Assembly: GCA_034440635.1 (NCBI GenBank)
Contig: JAOTON010000895.1
Location: 248,001 to 312,000, forward strand
DNA from: Lepas anatifera
Taxonomy: Eukaryota > Arthropoda > Thecostraca > Lepadidae
Direction: 5' to 3'
DNA length: 64,000 nt
In this document: in pieces, positions 32,181-44,181 of the stretch
Layout of the letters: each line of letters opens with the position of its first letter
How positions within the stretch are numbered: the first letter of the stretch is position 1
Program-made: the position numbers and the translations under genes
The notes under the pieces: model-generated
What the model was told of the DNA's origin: nothing
Databases searched by the model: none
The model's input: the letters and a program-made list of their open reading frames with translations, nothing else

Positions 32181-34780
32181 TGATGATGAGGTGAGTGTGA
32201 CTTAAGATGAGCATGATCTCCCCTCTCCGTTACCCGGTCAGACCAGCGAACGAAGTGGGACCTGCCGATCACTGGACCTCACGGGCAACAAAAGGGGAAG
32301 GTTACCTGGTAGGGAATGTAGCCGATCCATAGGTCTCGTCATGTCGTGCCAAAGTCAAGTCAGGAGAAAAAGAGTTTGGTCTGCGCTGACCTTTTTTTTG
32401 CTAGTAGGGGTCTAATAGTCTAACATATTGGACAATTGAGAGCATATTTTGTTCAAAAAATCGAATTTTTAATTTTTGATTAAATTCAGGCTACTAGTGG
32501 AAAAGTTCCTACTGTGCACTGTTTCTGCCAGCCGGTCAAATTCCCGATCACGATGCTTTGGCCTGGCTACGTCCGAGAAGCCGGCTCTCAGCCCGCTCAC
32601 CCGGGGAACGGATTTAAAGCCGAGCAGGGCTGTAGATGGACAGGCGCGGGATAAATCGCCTGCACCCTACTCTTAGCCCGCCTCCCCCAATGTTTTGCTG
32701 GGTTACAGCCGTTTTTATGCAGATTTAAATAATAAGGGACTGACTCTTTTATGACTTTGCCTTTAGACCAAAGGCATAACATACATACCGATTATTTCCT
32801 GGTGTTATTTTATTCAAACACATTGTCGAAGAAACTTCCGTCAGCAGCCACAAAAGTGCTTAACCTCTGTTTCTAGCGAACGATGGAGCCTCTTATAATC
32901 TTTAGGAGGTCGTCGCACTGTGTGGTCAAGATTGTTGACGTAACACTGTGCAGCGGCGCGAAGTTCTCTAGGAACAAATGACAAACAGCTGTTGAAAGTA
33001 CGTTACAGGCGCGATGCTGCAACATGTTTATGTCGGCGAGTTTCGCGGTTAATTGTAGTTTGCGATAAAGCCGCCACAGCTCTCAAAGAGGGGCCTTTGG
33101 GTTGCATGGCTGGCTTCTGTGAGAACGAGCTCTATCGTATTGAAGTATGAAGTCCTTCAAATGTAGCTTCTCGCGGGCTTGAAACAGGCTTTAGAACGCG
33201 ATTGAAGAAACCACCAGCGCAAGTTGTTAGCCTGAGTTACCTAAGTTAGACATTTGTTTAAAGTGCCAAGAACACACGGAAATTGTTGGCCCCTTTTCTC
33301 GGCGACTCAGTATACTGGGATTATTGTATTTCATACTTTAATTGCTCAGATCCTGTTTCATGGACTTCGCCGACTTCCCACCGCTACCGCGTAACTTAAT
33401 CGCGCTTTGATCCAATCTTGCCAGTTCATCGTCTTTTGCTAATCAACATCACTCCCTTCCCTGTACTCACCAGTTTACCGCTGGATCCACTGATGGCCCT
33501 TCCCGCACAATAAACAGTGGGCCAAAACAACAGCTTTACGCTGTTCAATTAATAATACACACCACTAAATGCATGGGCGTCGAAAACGGACGGGACGGGG
33601 GGACATGTTCCCCAGCCGGCGAACCCAAGGAACGTCCCTAAAAAATCTCGACACTTGCCTTATGCTCATACATGTTAGTCTTTTGTCTCACTCATCAATT
33701 TGGGTCTCTCAAAATGCCCTTTGAATGACTGATCACCGATAACCTGCCTCCATGCCGGTTTTTCCGACGGCTTTGACTCCGCCCCCCCAACTCGTTGCCA
33801 AATTGGACCCCGTCCCGCCTATAAAACCCACAGCGGTACTCCTGCTAAATTATGATCAAGCGCTGTTCCATAGTATCTGTAAGTACTACAAACCAATCTT
33901 AAAATGCTTTAAGATTTCTGGCTCTGCTTGACAGGGAGGCTGAGTAAGCACCGCATCGAATACTGCATCCGGTCGCTGCCAAACGTAGTTTATCTGTGGA
34001 GTGCACCGAAGCGCAAATCCACTGACACTTGAACTTTGCCCAGGGTAACGCACTCAAACTGCGATGGCTGCCCCAAATGGAAATATTTTTGGCATGGAGG
34101 AATACTTACATTTCACAGAGGTATTCGTCTGGGAAATGCGTCATCTGACCGGTTTGTTTCTTTACAGCTCTAGGTAAGAACATCAAATTTGGCGTGCACT
34201 TACGCATGTGAGTAAACGCTATTACTATATCTTGATTCATGATGAGCATGTCTGGTTTACCAGCAGAACCAACTAGAACTTAATATCGGAACAATCGTAA
34301 AATTTTTCTTCCTTTAAACTCAACATATAGCTTGTAGGAAAGAAGGCAACACGATGCATCTCAACCACCACCAGCCACAGCTCTGTCATTCGGTCACTGC
34401 TAACGAAATCCTGCACACGCCTGCGCATACTTGATGTGGACATTTGTATTGGCGTTGTGGCCGGTCGGATTCCATTGGACTGCGCTTCGTTCCCGAGATC
34501 GCTGACATGCCGCACCGTGGGACGATGATGATGTATCAGCTCCGCGCGTCAATCAGCAGGAACAGCACAGCCTCGCTGGTGGCCATCAAAAACAATTGTC
34601 CTACTGCTCTGTTGTGAACGCAAAATGCACTACACGATCGTAAAAACATTATCAAATAAATTATAAGGTGCTCGTGTTGCAATTATTACCAGGGGCGCTA
34701 TATGGCCTAAAAACTTGTGTCTCCAAACAAAGAACAGGATTCTGCAACCCCAGCTTTTGTGCTCGAGTCACATTTTAAAA
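32181..34780. other. No recognised gene; possible degenerate hAT-like element at 33585-33823
   Basis: AACGGACGGGACGGGG (33585-33600) is partly repeated in inverted form at 33808-33823 (reverse complement TATAGGCGGGACGGGG). These could be TIRs of a small element, but no target duplication is clear. Other open frames, for example 34273-34515 on minus, are unassigned. Confidence 0.4.
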
Positions 34781-34821
34781 TGGTGGCGCAGTCGGTTAGC
34801 GCACGCGCGACTCGGTATATG

Positions 34822-34869
<48 letters not shown>

Positions 34870-34890
34870 GTCGTTGGTTCGAGGCCATCC
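34781..34890 (+). other. tRNA-like sequence with A and B boxes split by a (TA)n tract
   Basis: TGGCGCAGTCGGTTAGCGC (34784-34802) is a good D-arm/A box, and GGTTCGAGGCC (34876-34886) is a near-perfect B box followed by CCATCC that can pair with the upstream ATGG. Between them lies a pure (TA)n tract of about 40 bases (34826-34865). It is probably a tRNA-derived SINE head or tRNA pseudogene disrupted by microsatellite growth. Confidence 0.55.
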
Positions 34891-37419
34891 AGTGGCAGGA
34901 TTTGGCGTATTGTCCCAACTCAAGCTTAGCTTTTCCTCTTCCCCGCCGACGCCATATGATCTCATCAGCTGGTGCGTCGTTATACCCTAAACATCATTGT
35001 TACGAAGACATGGAAGGGGAACGCGTCCCTCCAACTCGCGAATCAGGGGGTCCCACAAAGATTTCAGAACTCGGCCTGGGCTTTTTTGCATTTTCTTCAT
35101 ATTACCTGTGTGCACTTGCGTAAATATTTGAGTGCAGTGTATCGTCGGAAGCGTTTTCAGAGAAACCCAATGATTCCGTGGCGACCCCCCTGGCAGGAAG
35201 CGAGCTAAATAATGTTCTTTCGATGATGGGGCGCCGGCTCCGGAATTACAGAATCAAGGCACCAGGTAAAGAAATATCTGAGCCACATTCAGTGAAAATC
35301 TGAAGTTGATATTTTGAGATTCCAAAATGAATAAAGGCCACAATACTTGTGGGGTTCCTGTGGTCTGTTTTATCAAAACGTTCACAGCATAGGCTACAAG
35401 CCACATCTTTATCCATGGCGACAGTGCCAGTGGTGTCATTTCGACCTGGTTAACGGAGATGCAGTACATAGGGCCTTGGCAGGAGCTACTTTTGTTTCGG
35501 CGCGCTTGTAAATTACAACGGCTTTATCCACTCTGTTTAAAACACGATTCAAAAACACAGATACATGTACACCTTTTTTCCTCCTGTCACTCGCTTATTA
35601 AACCAGACAACACCTACTTTAGACACAGTTCAGATGAACAATGTACTCAACACAATGCTGGCTATAATACAAATTCTAGACCTTAAATATCCAGCGCCTT
35701 TCAACTGTCACGTCCAATTGTGACAATTATTCTCCTCTGCCGCCACTGAATGGTCTCAGACTGGAAAGGACCGCCTCTATTCTGGGCGCCGAAATGCCCC
35801 GGAAGGGGATATTCAACACCGATGTATGGCGCCCGTTGGGTATGATTATGCAGACCGTCTGCAAGAGCGACTTAGAGTCTCAATGCCGGGGATTTAAGGA
35901 AGCCGGTGGCGTCCATCTCACTCATCTGACGACCAAAAACTCTCCGGACGCTAATATTAGCAGGAAAGCTGTATTGGTCAATGAATTAGGGACAGTTGAA
36001 GCACATGTGGGACGCTAAACGTTGACTTCGAAAATCGAAATCAACCCTTCAATGCGGGAGTTGCTCGTTCGGATGGTAGGATCGCGGTCTCCGTGACAAG
36101 TCCCTTGATGACCTTAATGAGGCTCGGACTCCAAAATACGAACTTACATAGATTTGTTTTTAAAAAAAGACTAATTACCTCATATTAATCTCATCTTGTG
36201 GTTGCATTATTCGTTAATAAGAATATCTGGAGTAAGCGGCGTCACCGGCCGTTAGAACCAGGCTAAATAGGATCGAATCACACAGAGCTGGTGAGGCGGG
36301 GAGGTGACAGAATGCTTTAGAATTACTCATGTCCAGGCTTAAAGGTTGAAAATGCATGAACATATCTTGGGTACTTTCATCTTCTTTTTGTGTCGCAGCG
36401 AGTGGCTTTTTATCGGCATGTTCTATCACACTTCAAGCCCCATTGTAAAGGTACCACATTTCCCTTTAACCCAACCAGAAACCCCTACCTCACATTGGTT
36501 CATATATGCCAGCATACGGTTGTGTTGATTGAGGCCTACGAAACCAGGGTCCAGTGCAAACCTTGTGATACAGGAAATATGCTGCATGAATGTAAGCTGA
36601 GCTGAGCAGGATACACCTGGGAGATGACCACTACCAGTGGGAGTTTACAAGGAGTCTTGTACTTTTATAGTGAGTTTTAAACTGGGATCACCAGGTCATA
36701 GAGCATACTGGCAGACCAGATGTTTGATACCTTTTTGTCCTAGAACTCCCGTTTGCAGGGAAGCAGCATGCAGTTAAAGCGGGTATTGACCTCACCGACC
36801 GCCGTATATGGCCTTAGGGAGGCTTAATATAGGAGATGGATCAGTGCACTCAAAATATAGCACGCCAATGAAGCACTGCTTTTCCGCAAAAGGTGAGGTC
36901 TGAGAGGAAACAATATGAGGCCAGGGATTCTCGGCATGCTCTGGGTGGATGTTGGTTCAGTTACGAGGCCAGATTTCCTTAAATGCCCCACCTTCTAGGT
37001 TACAGCGGCAAACAATGTTCTCAAAATTGGATTAGTAGGCGACGAAACATCACTGCATCTTATAGATGCTCGCATTTCTGGGACCGCACTCATCTCACTC
37101 CTCCCAGAGAACGATGTCAGACCTTGTAGGTATAGTTCCCCAGGGCAACAGACCCCTTTGCGTTCCTTATCCATATCCGTACCATGGGAACGACACCGCC
37201 ATTTTCTCGGGTCCCGTGGGTATAGATGTCCATTTACAGACGTGGCTAACCTGGTCAGGCGTTCGGCCACGTCCTCACTGACCTACTGCAACGTTCCTTA
37301 TTCTGCTTCTGTTTTGCACATGATGTCAGTCTTTGTTCTTGACAAGCTCGCCACACAAATTGTGCGAAACATTCGACAACCAAACAATACCCCAGCAAGC
37401 AGCCAGCAGTGGTGTGTCC
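34891..37419. other. No recognised feature
   Basis: Only short open frames without recognisable domains are present (for example 35254-35469 minus and 35794-36018 plus). No strong repeats were noticed. Confidence 0.4.
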
Positions 37420-37660
37420 GACCGGGAGTGGAACCTCTGCGACGGCTCTTGTCACCTCAGAATGGAAGCAGAACCTTTGCAACAGTTCTTTTCACCTCCG
37501 ACTGGAAGTGGAACCTCTGCAATAGCTCTTTTCACCTCCGACTGGCAGTGGGACCTCGGCGACAGCTCTTTTTCACCTCCGACTGGAAGCAGAACCTTTG
37601 CAACAGCTCTTTTCACCTCCGACTGGAAGTGGGACCTCTGCGACAGCTCTTTTCGCCTCC
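37420..37660. repeat. 40-bp minisatellite, six copies
   Basis: Units of 40-41 bases start at 37420, 37460, 37500, 37540, 37581 and 37621. Each begins GACTGGAAGTGGAACCTCTG and continues with a CAACAGCTCTTTTCACCTCC-like half. Alternate units share variants (AGCAGAACCTTTG in units 2 and 5, AGTGG in the others), which hints at duplication of a multi-unit block. Long open frames on both strands here are by-products of the array. Confidence 0.92.
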
Positions 37661-38008
37661 CGTGATCTGGTTGTCGGCCCATACCATCAGCCGACCACTT
37701 GCGCGGAACAATGGCCCCCGCGCACAGGCTAATAGCCACTGATAGCGTCCGCCGCCTGCTTCATCAGTCGCCCGTGAGGGAAGTGAAGCTCCACTGCCTG
37801 ACCTCAGATGGTGGCTACGTCATGAAGACCGCACCGCCAGCGAAATGTTCCAAACAGCCTCCTCTGGCCTATTCAATAATGCGAGATGTGGTTTGTGATT
37901 TGGTATGGTCTCTTGCGATGCTGTTTGGATATGATAACCTGGATATTGGTAGGTTTTGCTATTTTCAATATTGCTGGGATGTGGAGCTCATGATTCTTAG
38001 CACGTGCA

Positions 38009-38822
38009 TTGACAGGGGGGGGGCGGGTACCCGCCCCTCGGGTTTTTAGACTTATAGTAAAAACGGCGGAGCGTAGCTCTGTTATACTTGTCATACCATT
38101 TCTCTGATCATTTTTATAACTTTTTCCAAAAGTTTAAGGTTAGGTCATCTCAGGTCAGGTCACCAGTGCGGGTTAAGTGACCTCACGTCGAAAAAAGTGA
38201 TAGCATAAGTCAGAACAGGGTGAACTTATCCGTTTGCAACTCATGTCACATAATGGACCCATTGAGTTCTACAAAATATGTTCTGGTATTTTCATATCAA
38301 TGGCCTAAGGTCAGGTACGAGCCATGACTTCTTTAGTGGAAATACATTAAAAATGGTTTAAACTAAATAACTCAGTAATGAATGCTGATAGAGCGTTTAT
38401 TTTAACATCATTATATTTTCCTCATCCTTGCGGGTCCAATGATATTCAGTTGGACCTAATTTGACCTGGGACATGACCTCATGTTAGGTCAATTCCTAGA
38501 TTGGACCTGATTTGACCTAGAAAGGTCATATTATAAGTCATTCGATTTGGCTTACTGTGAGGATTCCAATGATCTAGATTGTCTTGCTCTACCTTTACTA
38601 GTTCAGATGTAATGCCTGAAAACCTTCATTTAGGTACTTGGTATCTCTATGGTGACATGGCTTGACCTCTAGTGACCTTAAATATGACCTGAAAAAAATG
38701 GTCTTAATATTTACTATAGAAATTTGGATGGGCTATCCAACGCAGTTTACCGTTTTTCGCCATCTAGCGTGGTTCTCGAGATCTTAGGGGGGAGTGGGCG
38801 GATACCCGCCCCTCTCCGTCAA
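38009..38822. mobile_element. Non-autonomous TIR element with palindromic termini and AGGTCA-rich interior
   Basis: The left end begins TTGACAGG, continues with a G run, and contains GGGCGGGTACCCGCCC. The reverse complement of the right end reads TTGACGGAGAGGGGCGGG followed by TATCCGCCC. The roughly 27-bp ends match at most positions. The 814-bp interior has about 13 AGGTCA/TGACCT words and no coding frame. A target duplication is not clear, so the superfamily is open. Confidence 0.75.
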
Positions 38823-39396
38823 AGCAAAGGTGGCTCAGGCCCCCGTAAAGGTGAGTGTTAAATGGGAAGATTTGGTACCCGGGAATACAGTTTCAGAATA
38901 CCATTGCTGGATCTACACTGGAATTGAGTGCGGACTATTCTACTTGTCAGGGCCGAGGGCCGGCACCATTTGAACCGAGTCCCCCGACTTGTGTCCAACA
39001 TTTTAGCGAAACTCCACGTGCCAATGCCCTCTATATATTTCAGGGAAAGCAAGCTCAGGAGACGAGAGTGCGACGGAAAGTTTAGATTAGTTTATTTTAG
39101 TTTATTTGATTTATCACCGAAGTGACGGAAATTTATTTATCACCGACGGTTATAACTTAGACGCCGTTTGCTATTGAATATATGAATTGGAAAACTCCTG
39201 AAATACATTGCACATTTCCCTCCGATAAGTTTGCTATTTTCTATCGTTATGAGACGTTAAATGACTCATCCGGAATTTATAAGTTGTGTCTTTATTATCT
39301 CAGATCATGCTTTGTCCGTTTCTTTAACGATGACAAGAGATACATATTTTGTATTTCCTGTCTTAGCGACGTGGTAAAACTATAGTTTTAAAATTT

Positions 39397-39398
<2 letters not shown>
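38823..39398. other. No recognised gene
   Basis: Open frames at 38855-39085, 38858-39052 and 39182-39385 overlap on both strands without recognisable domains. A TTTATTT-rich tract with a duplicated TTTATCACCGAxG word lies at 39080-39150. Confidence 0.4.
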
Positions 39399-39493
<95 letters not shown>

Positions 39494-39590
39494 ATAAGTG
39501 AACACAGATAAAGTTATTTAATAACTTTCACTGTGTTCACCTATATCTTTATGTCTTGATAACCCCCCACACACACACACACACACACAC

Positions 39591-39631
<41 letters not shown>

Positions 39632-39637
39632 TATTAT
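39399..39637. repeat. Compound microsatellite with an embedded hairpin
   Basis: An (AT)n tract (39399-39490) is followed by a 57-base near-perfect palindrome (39491-39547; stem GATATA...GTGAACACAG against CTGTGTTCAC...TATATC, with an inner AAAGTTATTTAATAACTTT), then (CA)n (about 39568-39590) and a second (TA)n tract to 39637. The palindrome itself is not simple sequence. Confidence 0.92.
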
Positions 39638-39949
39638 ATGCATATTGCAGGATGAAACGGTTCTCACATCACTGACCTTGTCAAAATATCATATATGGCT
39701 CTATGCATCTGTTAACCATATGACGACTATCACTTTTGTATGCCAATGGGCATGCTTATTTGGTGCTTACCTAAGGGAGCATATTTTCCGGAAAAATTGC
39801 AGGTATTTAAACATATTTCAGCACAGCTTTCTGAAGAATCTTCGCATTCGACTTTCCAAAAATTATACCGTGATATACCGCAATATAACTCACTCCCTAA
39901 TATCGGGTGATCGGAACCACCATTTACCAGCGCCACTAATGGTCCGTAG

Positions 39950-40634
39950 TTCTCTGTACCGGCGATGCCGACCACCCTCCCCTCCCCCCTCCCCCGCAGC
40001 CGCCGGAGGTGAGGAGATGCCGCACCGGGTCGGCGCCGGGGCGAGCTCCGCCGGCCCCAGCCTGACCCTGGCCATCAGCTGCTGCGTCGGCGCCGACGTC
40101 GGAAACGACGACGCCGCCGGAGCCACAATTGTGCCGGAGGCGACGGGGAGCGCAGAGAGCGTCTGTTGGCGGGCAGAGTCAGCGGAAAGGGCCTGTGGCA
40201 GGGAGCTGTGTGACGAGACGTCCACAGCGTGAGACCATCCCACCGCGGACGTCTGGGACAAAGGGAAGGATTACAGCCCGGCGGGTGTCTCCAGTGAGCA
40301 TTTTGACAGTCTTAGATGACATGCAGTGGAAGGAGGAGCGTCTGTGACTGCGACCTGCAGCAGGAGTTACAACCCCGCTCAGAATGACTGCAGTAGGGAG
40401 GAGGTGGAGTCGGTGGAGTGGCGAGTCTGATGATGAAAGTCTGTAGCTTAAACATCTGCAACATACAGAGATGCAGTGACAGGAACGCCTGACACTGTCC
40501 AGGCAAGACATCGGAGCGATGAACAAGTGTTTTAGGCGTTTTGTCATTCTATCACGGGAGTATGTCAGCTGGTGGTGGTAGCGGGACACTATGCGGTGAT
40601 GCGTGCCGACCGGCGCCAGTGACGCTGTGATGTG
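39950..40634 (+). promoter_or_regulatory. GC/CpG-rich region upstream of the neuroligin exon
   Basis: From about 39955 composition becomes GC- and CpG-rich, in sharp contrast to the flanking AT tracts, and stays so to the exon at 40635. The region probably holds the 5' UTR and promoter. Open frames here (39890-40261 minus, 40179-40751 minus) look like composition artefacts. No convincing TATA box was found near the start codon. Confidence 0.4.
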
Positions 40635-41066
40635 ATGCAGCGCCGTCAGCTGACGCTGCTGACGCTGCTGACGCTGACGCTGAGTATGGCAGAGCGGCCG
40701 GCGCCGCTGACAGTGCACACTGAGTACGGCGACCTCAGCGGTCTGCTGCACGTCTTTCCCGCCTCCGTCAGCGCCGGGAAGACCTCAGCTGGCGCCGGTG
40801 CGGGTCTTCCTCGGCGTGCCGTACGCGGCGGCGCCGCTGGGTGCCGGCAGGTTCTCGCCTCCGCGGACCCGCGCTGCCTGGTCCGGGGTTCGTGACGCCA
40901 CCTCCCAGCCGCCGGTGTGTCCTCAGCCGGCTTCGCCCCGTGATGATGCCGCCTGCAGGAAGGCCATGCCGAGGACAGTGTGTCGCCGCGCCGAGGCGCT
41001 GCGGCTGAAGCTGGCGAACCAGGAGCGAGGATTGTCTCTATCTGAACATCTTCGCACCGGCGGAAA
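40635..41066 (+). CDS. Neuroligin-like protein, first coding exon; homology runs through three reading frames
   Basis: Neuroligins are postsynaptic adhesion proteins with a catalytically dead carboxylesterase-fold ectodomain. The ATG at 40635 opens a signal peptide ([19 protein letters not shown]), then [12 protein letters not shown] in one frame. From about 40745-40790 the homology moves to a second frame with [24 protein letters not shown] and V-C-P-Q-P, then M-P-R and L-A-N-Q. At about 41021-41027 it moves to a third frame with [14 protein letters not shown]. The exon ends at a good donor (GTAAGC from 41067). Two frame changes mean either a pseudogene or small indel errors in GC-rich sequence. 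The M-P-R...L-A-N-Q-S-E-D-C layout resembles arthropod neuroligin-4-like proteins. No later exon was recognised before 64000. Confidence 0.75.
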
Positions 41067-43141
41067 GTAAGCACCGAGGGGCATGCTAGACAATTTATAA
41101 TTTGACCGGAGAGGGATAAACAGGGGGTTATTTTTTATCATTAAATTCCATCCGAGTGCCGTATGGAGGGGCTTAAACTCCCACTTTGGCTTTTCCAAGA
41201 GGATAGCTGTGTAGTTATCTCCAGAAAGCTATAAAAGGAAGTGTAATTACATAATTTGAATACCACATTAGGCCACCAATTACAGAAATACCTTTTGTTT
41301 TTCTGCCTGTAACACACCTTTTCCTGATTATGTAATTAATTCCAATTCGAAAAGTCACATGAGAAGTTCCCACAACAACAGGAGAGATCGCCTCCAAAGG
41401 GTTGAAGAATTCGTTCTTTCCATAGTCTAGCAGTGCCAGAACTAGGTCCTGTCGCTCCCCTTTCATCCCATTCTTGACTGAAAAAATGTCCAGCAGTGCT
41501 CTGGGGATTGTCTTCAACTGTCAGCTTTATAGAAATAACTCTGAAATTCATTGGGGCCATGAAAGCTAATGCAATCATCCACTTCAAGACAAATATTCTA
41601 GAGATATATAGAGAAGAAATATATAATATTCGAAAAATATTCTTAGACTGAATTATCAACAACACAAGTCGCCCAGTTGGTTAAGGTGGCAATGCAGGAT
41701 GTCCCTAGATCAAAACTGACATCTGGCGGCGTTTTTCTCGGCCGCATCTTACCCAGGAGGTGGAAGCAAACAGACATGACACACCTTGACAAGAAAGCTA
41801 CGCTGGCTGACCAGCCAGCGCCCTTGTTACTGGAAGCAAGGATTTTACCTGTCTTCACACAGATCTTAGGTTCCGTTGGCGCATCCCGAGGGCACGGCCT
41901 CACCTCGTGTCACTGGAACTCTCCTCTCTTCCACTGGACCCGAGAAATGGGTATAGCCTCGCCGTACCACATGATGGGACATGTGACAGGCAGAGTGCAT
42001 GCCACGACTTACCCCAAGGGAGCCGCCAGTCGGAAACCTCGGCCGTGGTAATCCTCGCCCCAGTGGGAGGGTGTTTGAACACCCTTTCTCGTTTTTTTCC
42101 GTTGGCATAAAAAACGGTGGCGCGAAGCAAAGTTGAGCGCGAACCAGTTGCTGTTCATATAGTTCTATCCCAGTAGATTGACGTGCCTTTTCTTTTCCGA
42201 AAATTGATCATCCATAAACAGCTATAAGCTCTGCCTTATTGGATCTCCTGTTGCAATCATTTGCAGAATATGGGAACGTTGGAGCCAACCGCTTTGAGTC
42301 GACCTGGGAGAGGCACATTGCTCCTTTGAACATTATTCAATGTTATTCAGCCTTCTTATTCATCTTTTGGATCGTCCTGAATAATGTGGCTATCTCGCAA
42401 AGTGCTACAAAATCCCTTTTGCCTGTCAGTTACTTCGCGGCGATTGCTATTCGTCCTTATCCTTTTGCCGAGTTCCACGCCTGATCCATGCTGGTTCCAT
42501 GCATGGGTCACCGTGCTTTGGTCCATCGCCACTCCCCGCGGAGAGATTTACGGCTGCGTCAGTGTTGCCTGGTCTCGAGCACCTGGGAATGATCCTGAGT
42601 TGCCGTTACGAAGCTCATCTGTTATCACTAATAAGTATCTGGGGCTATACGGTCGAATGCCCGTGCTCAGATGATAGCATTAACGCCCATCACGCCTCTA
42701 GCCGTCCAGGGTCACATTTAGAGGAGGAAGGAGAACAGCGCGATATTACACGTCTCACTACCAATGGCAATTACAGACGAGACGGTTGAAACTGGCTTAA
42801 AGCGGGCTTTAGAGTTTTAAGTTTGAAGGTGGCTTCTGCTCCTGGGTCTCAGTACGAGTTAGTTTCCGGTACTGGCACTCTCTACGACTCTGGATCTGGG
42901 CCTGTGGTACCCTGATGTCGGCTTAAGCTGGATCGATTGCGAATGAGTTTGTTTGAAGGTTAATATCTGTATAAATCTGTACAGAGTATTTCGGTTGGCC
43001 ATGCCATTTATCTATAAGGAATATCTGAGTTACCGATCTTAGCTACCGTAGTACGTGCCTGTAAGGATTTTCTGGAGGGGGAGACAATGAGGGTATTGGT
43101 TCTCTTACACCAGTTAACCGACCAGGCAGGACTGGGGCTTA
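41067..43141. other. Putative neuroligin intron; scattered repeat ends
   Basis: The donor is at 41067. GTCGCCCAGTTGGTTAAGG near 41669 is tRNA A-box-like and may be a SINE head. Near 42040-42095 a CTCGCCCCAGTGGGAGGGTG word and a GGGTGTTTGAACACCC palindrome resemble the subterminal palindromes of the TTAA elements at 43142 and 52271, suggesting a solo end. No neuroligin exon is seen. Confidence 0.4.
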
Positions 43142-44181
43142 TTAACCCACGCCTCACCGGGGGTCCGGCGCCACCTTCCCCCCACCGGGGGCCATCGATG
43201 GCCCCCCATCTAACTCCGAAAATATGGGGTTAGCGCAAATCTTCAAAGTGCATTAGAAAGCTTGCGTGAATTCAGTAAGAAATTAATTCAAATGTTTAAG
43301 CGCTCAGGTTGATGGTTTGACCTCCAGAGGTTAAGTTAGGTCAAAATCGGTTATTTTCACTCAAATAAGCAATGTTTAATCAATCTGGGCATAACTCTTA
43401 TGTCATTAGAGCTATTGAGATCTGGTAAAGTACATTTGATAGTAAAATGTCAGACCTCTTTCCGCTATGTGGAACGTAATGACCTCCCGCCAGTGGTTTG
43501 ACATCCAGAGGTCACCTAGCAACCTAATATGACCTGAGGTCACGAAAGGTCAGAAGGTGACCTTGCCGTATATCAAATGAAAGCCAGTGACGAGACATAC
43601 ACGATGGTGTTTGATTCAAAGCTCTATACTAGCTTAATTAGGTCAAAAGTTATTGTCAAAATTCTGTTTTTGACCCATGGTGACCTTGGATGACCTCGGA
43701 TAGGTCTAAGGGAAAATATGGCCCCTGGAATCCGTGAAAAGGTGTCCAAGAACGCTTTTCTGAGCACGCCAATAATTTGCAATCGTTTTTGTGACTTTTA
43801 GATAATAAGACAGCTATTCCCCATGCTTTTTCAATATGAGGGTCACCTCGCGACCTGACCTCAGGTCACAAAATCGAAAAATCCCGTATATGCAACTTGT
43901 AGACCCTGGAAGGGTCATGAAGTGTAGGGAGTTTCAAATCGATCGGCTTAGAAATGTAGCTCTTATAGAGCTCAAAATTTGAAGTGATGTGACCTTGTTT
44001 GGCCTCGCCTGGTGACCTGCGTCACCTTGGGTGACCCGGGGTAAAACATTTCAGGGATGGTGGGAAAATGATGGGGTGAGAGGTAAAGCCCTCAACCGTG
44101 GTGCTGCGTCTCGTTGTTTTTCTGCTATCCCGGAAAAACCTTAGTGGGCATCGATGCCCCCCCCGGTGGGGCGAGGGTTAA
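43142..44181. mobile_element. TTAA-bounded TIR element (1040 bp), AGGTCA-rich
   Basis: The left end reads TTAACCCACGCCTCACCGGG and the reverse complement of the right end TTAACCCTCGCCCCACCGGG. Both are followed inside by a GGGCATCGATGCCC-type palindrome (about 43187-43207 and 44146-44162). TTAACCC termini are typical of piggyBac-like elements. About 15 AGGTCA/TGACCT words occur in the interior; about 0.5 would be expected by chance in this length at equal base frequencies. No transposase is present. Confidence 0.85.

Noticed and set aside
39890..41074. Long minus-strand frames around the neuroligin exon (39890-40261, 40179-40751, 40646-41074)
   Set aside because: They result from GC-rich composition and lie opposite the recognisable neuroligin sequence; no domain is visible.
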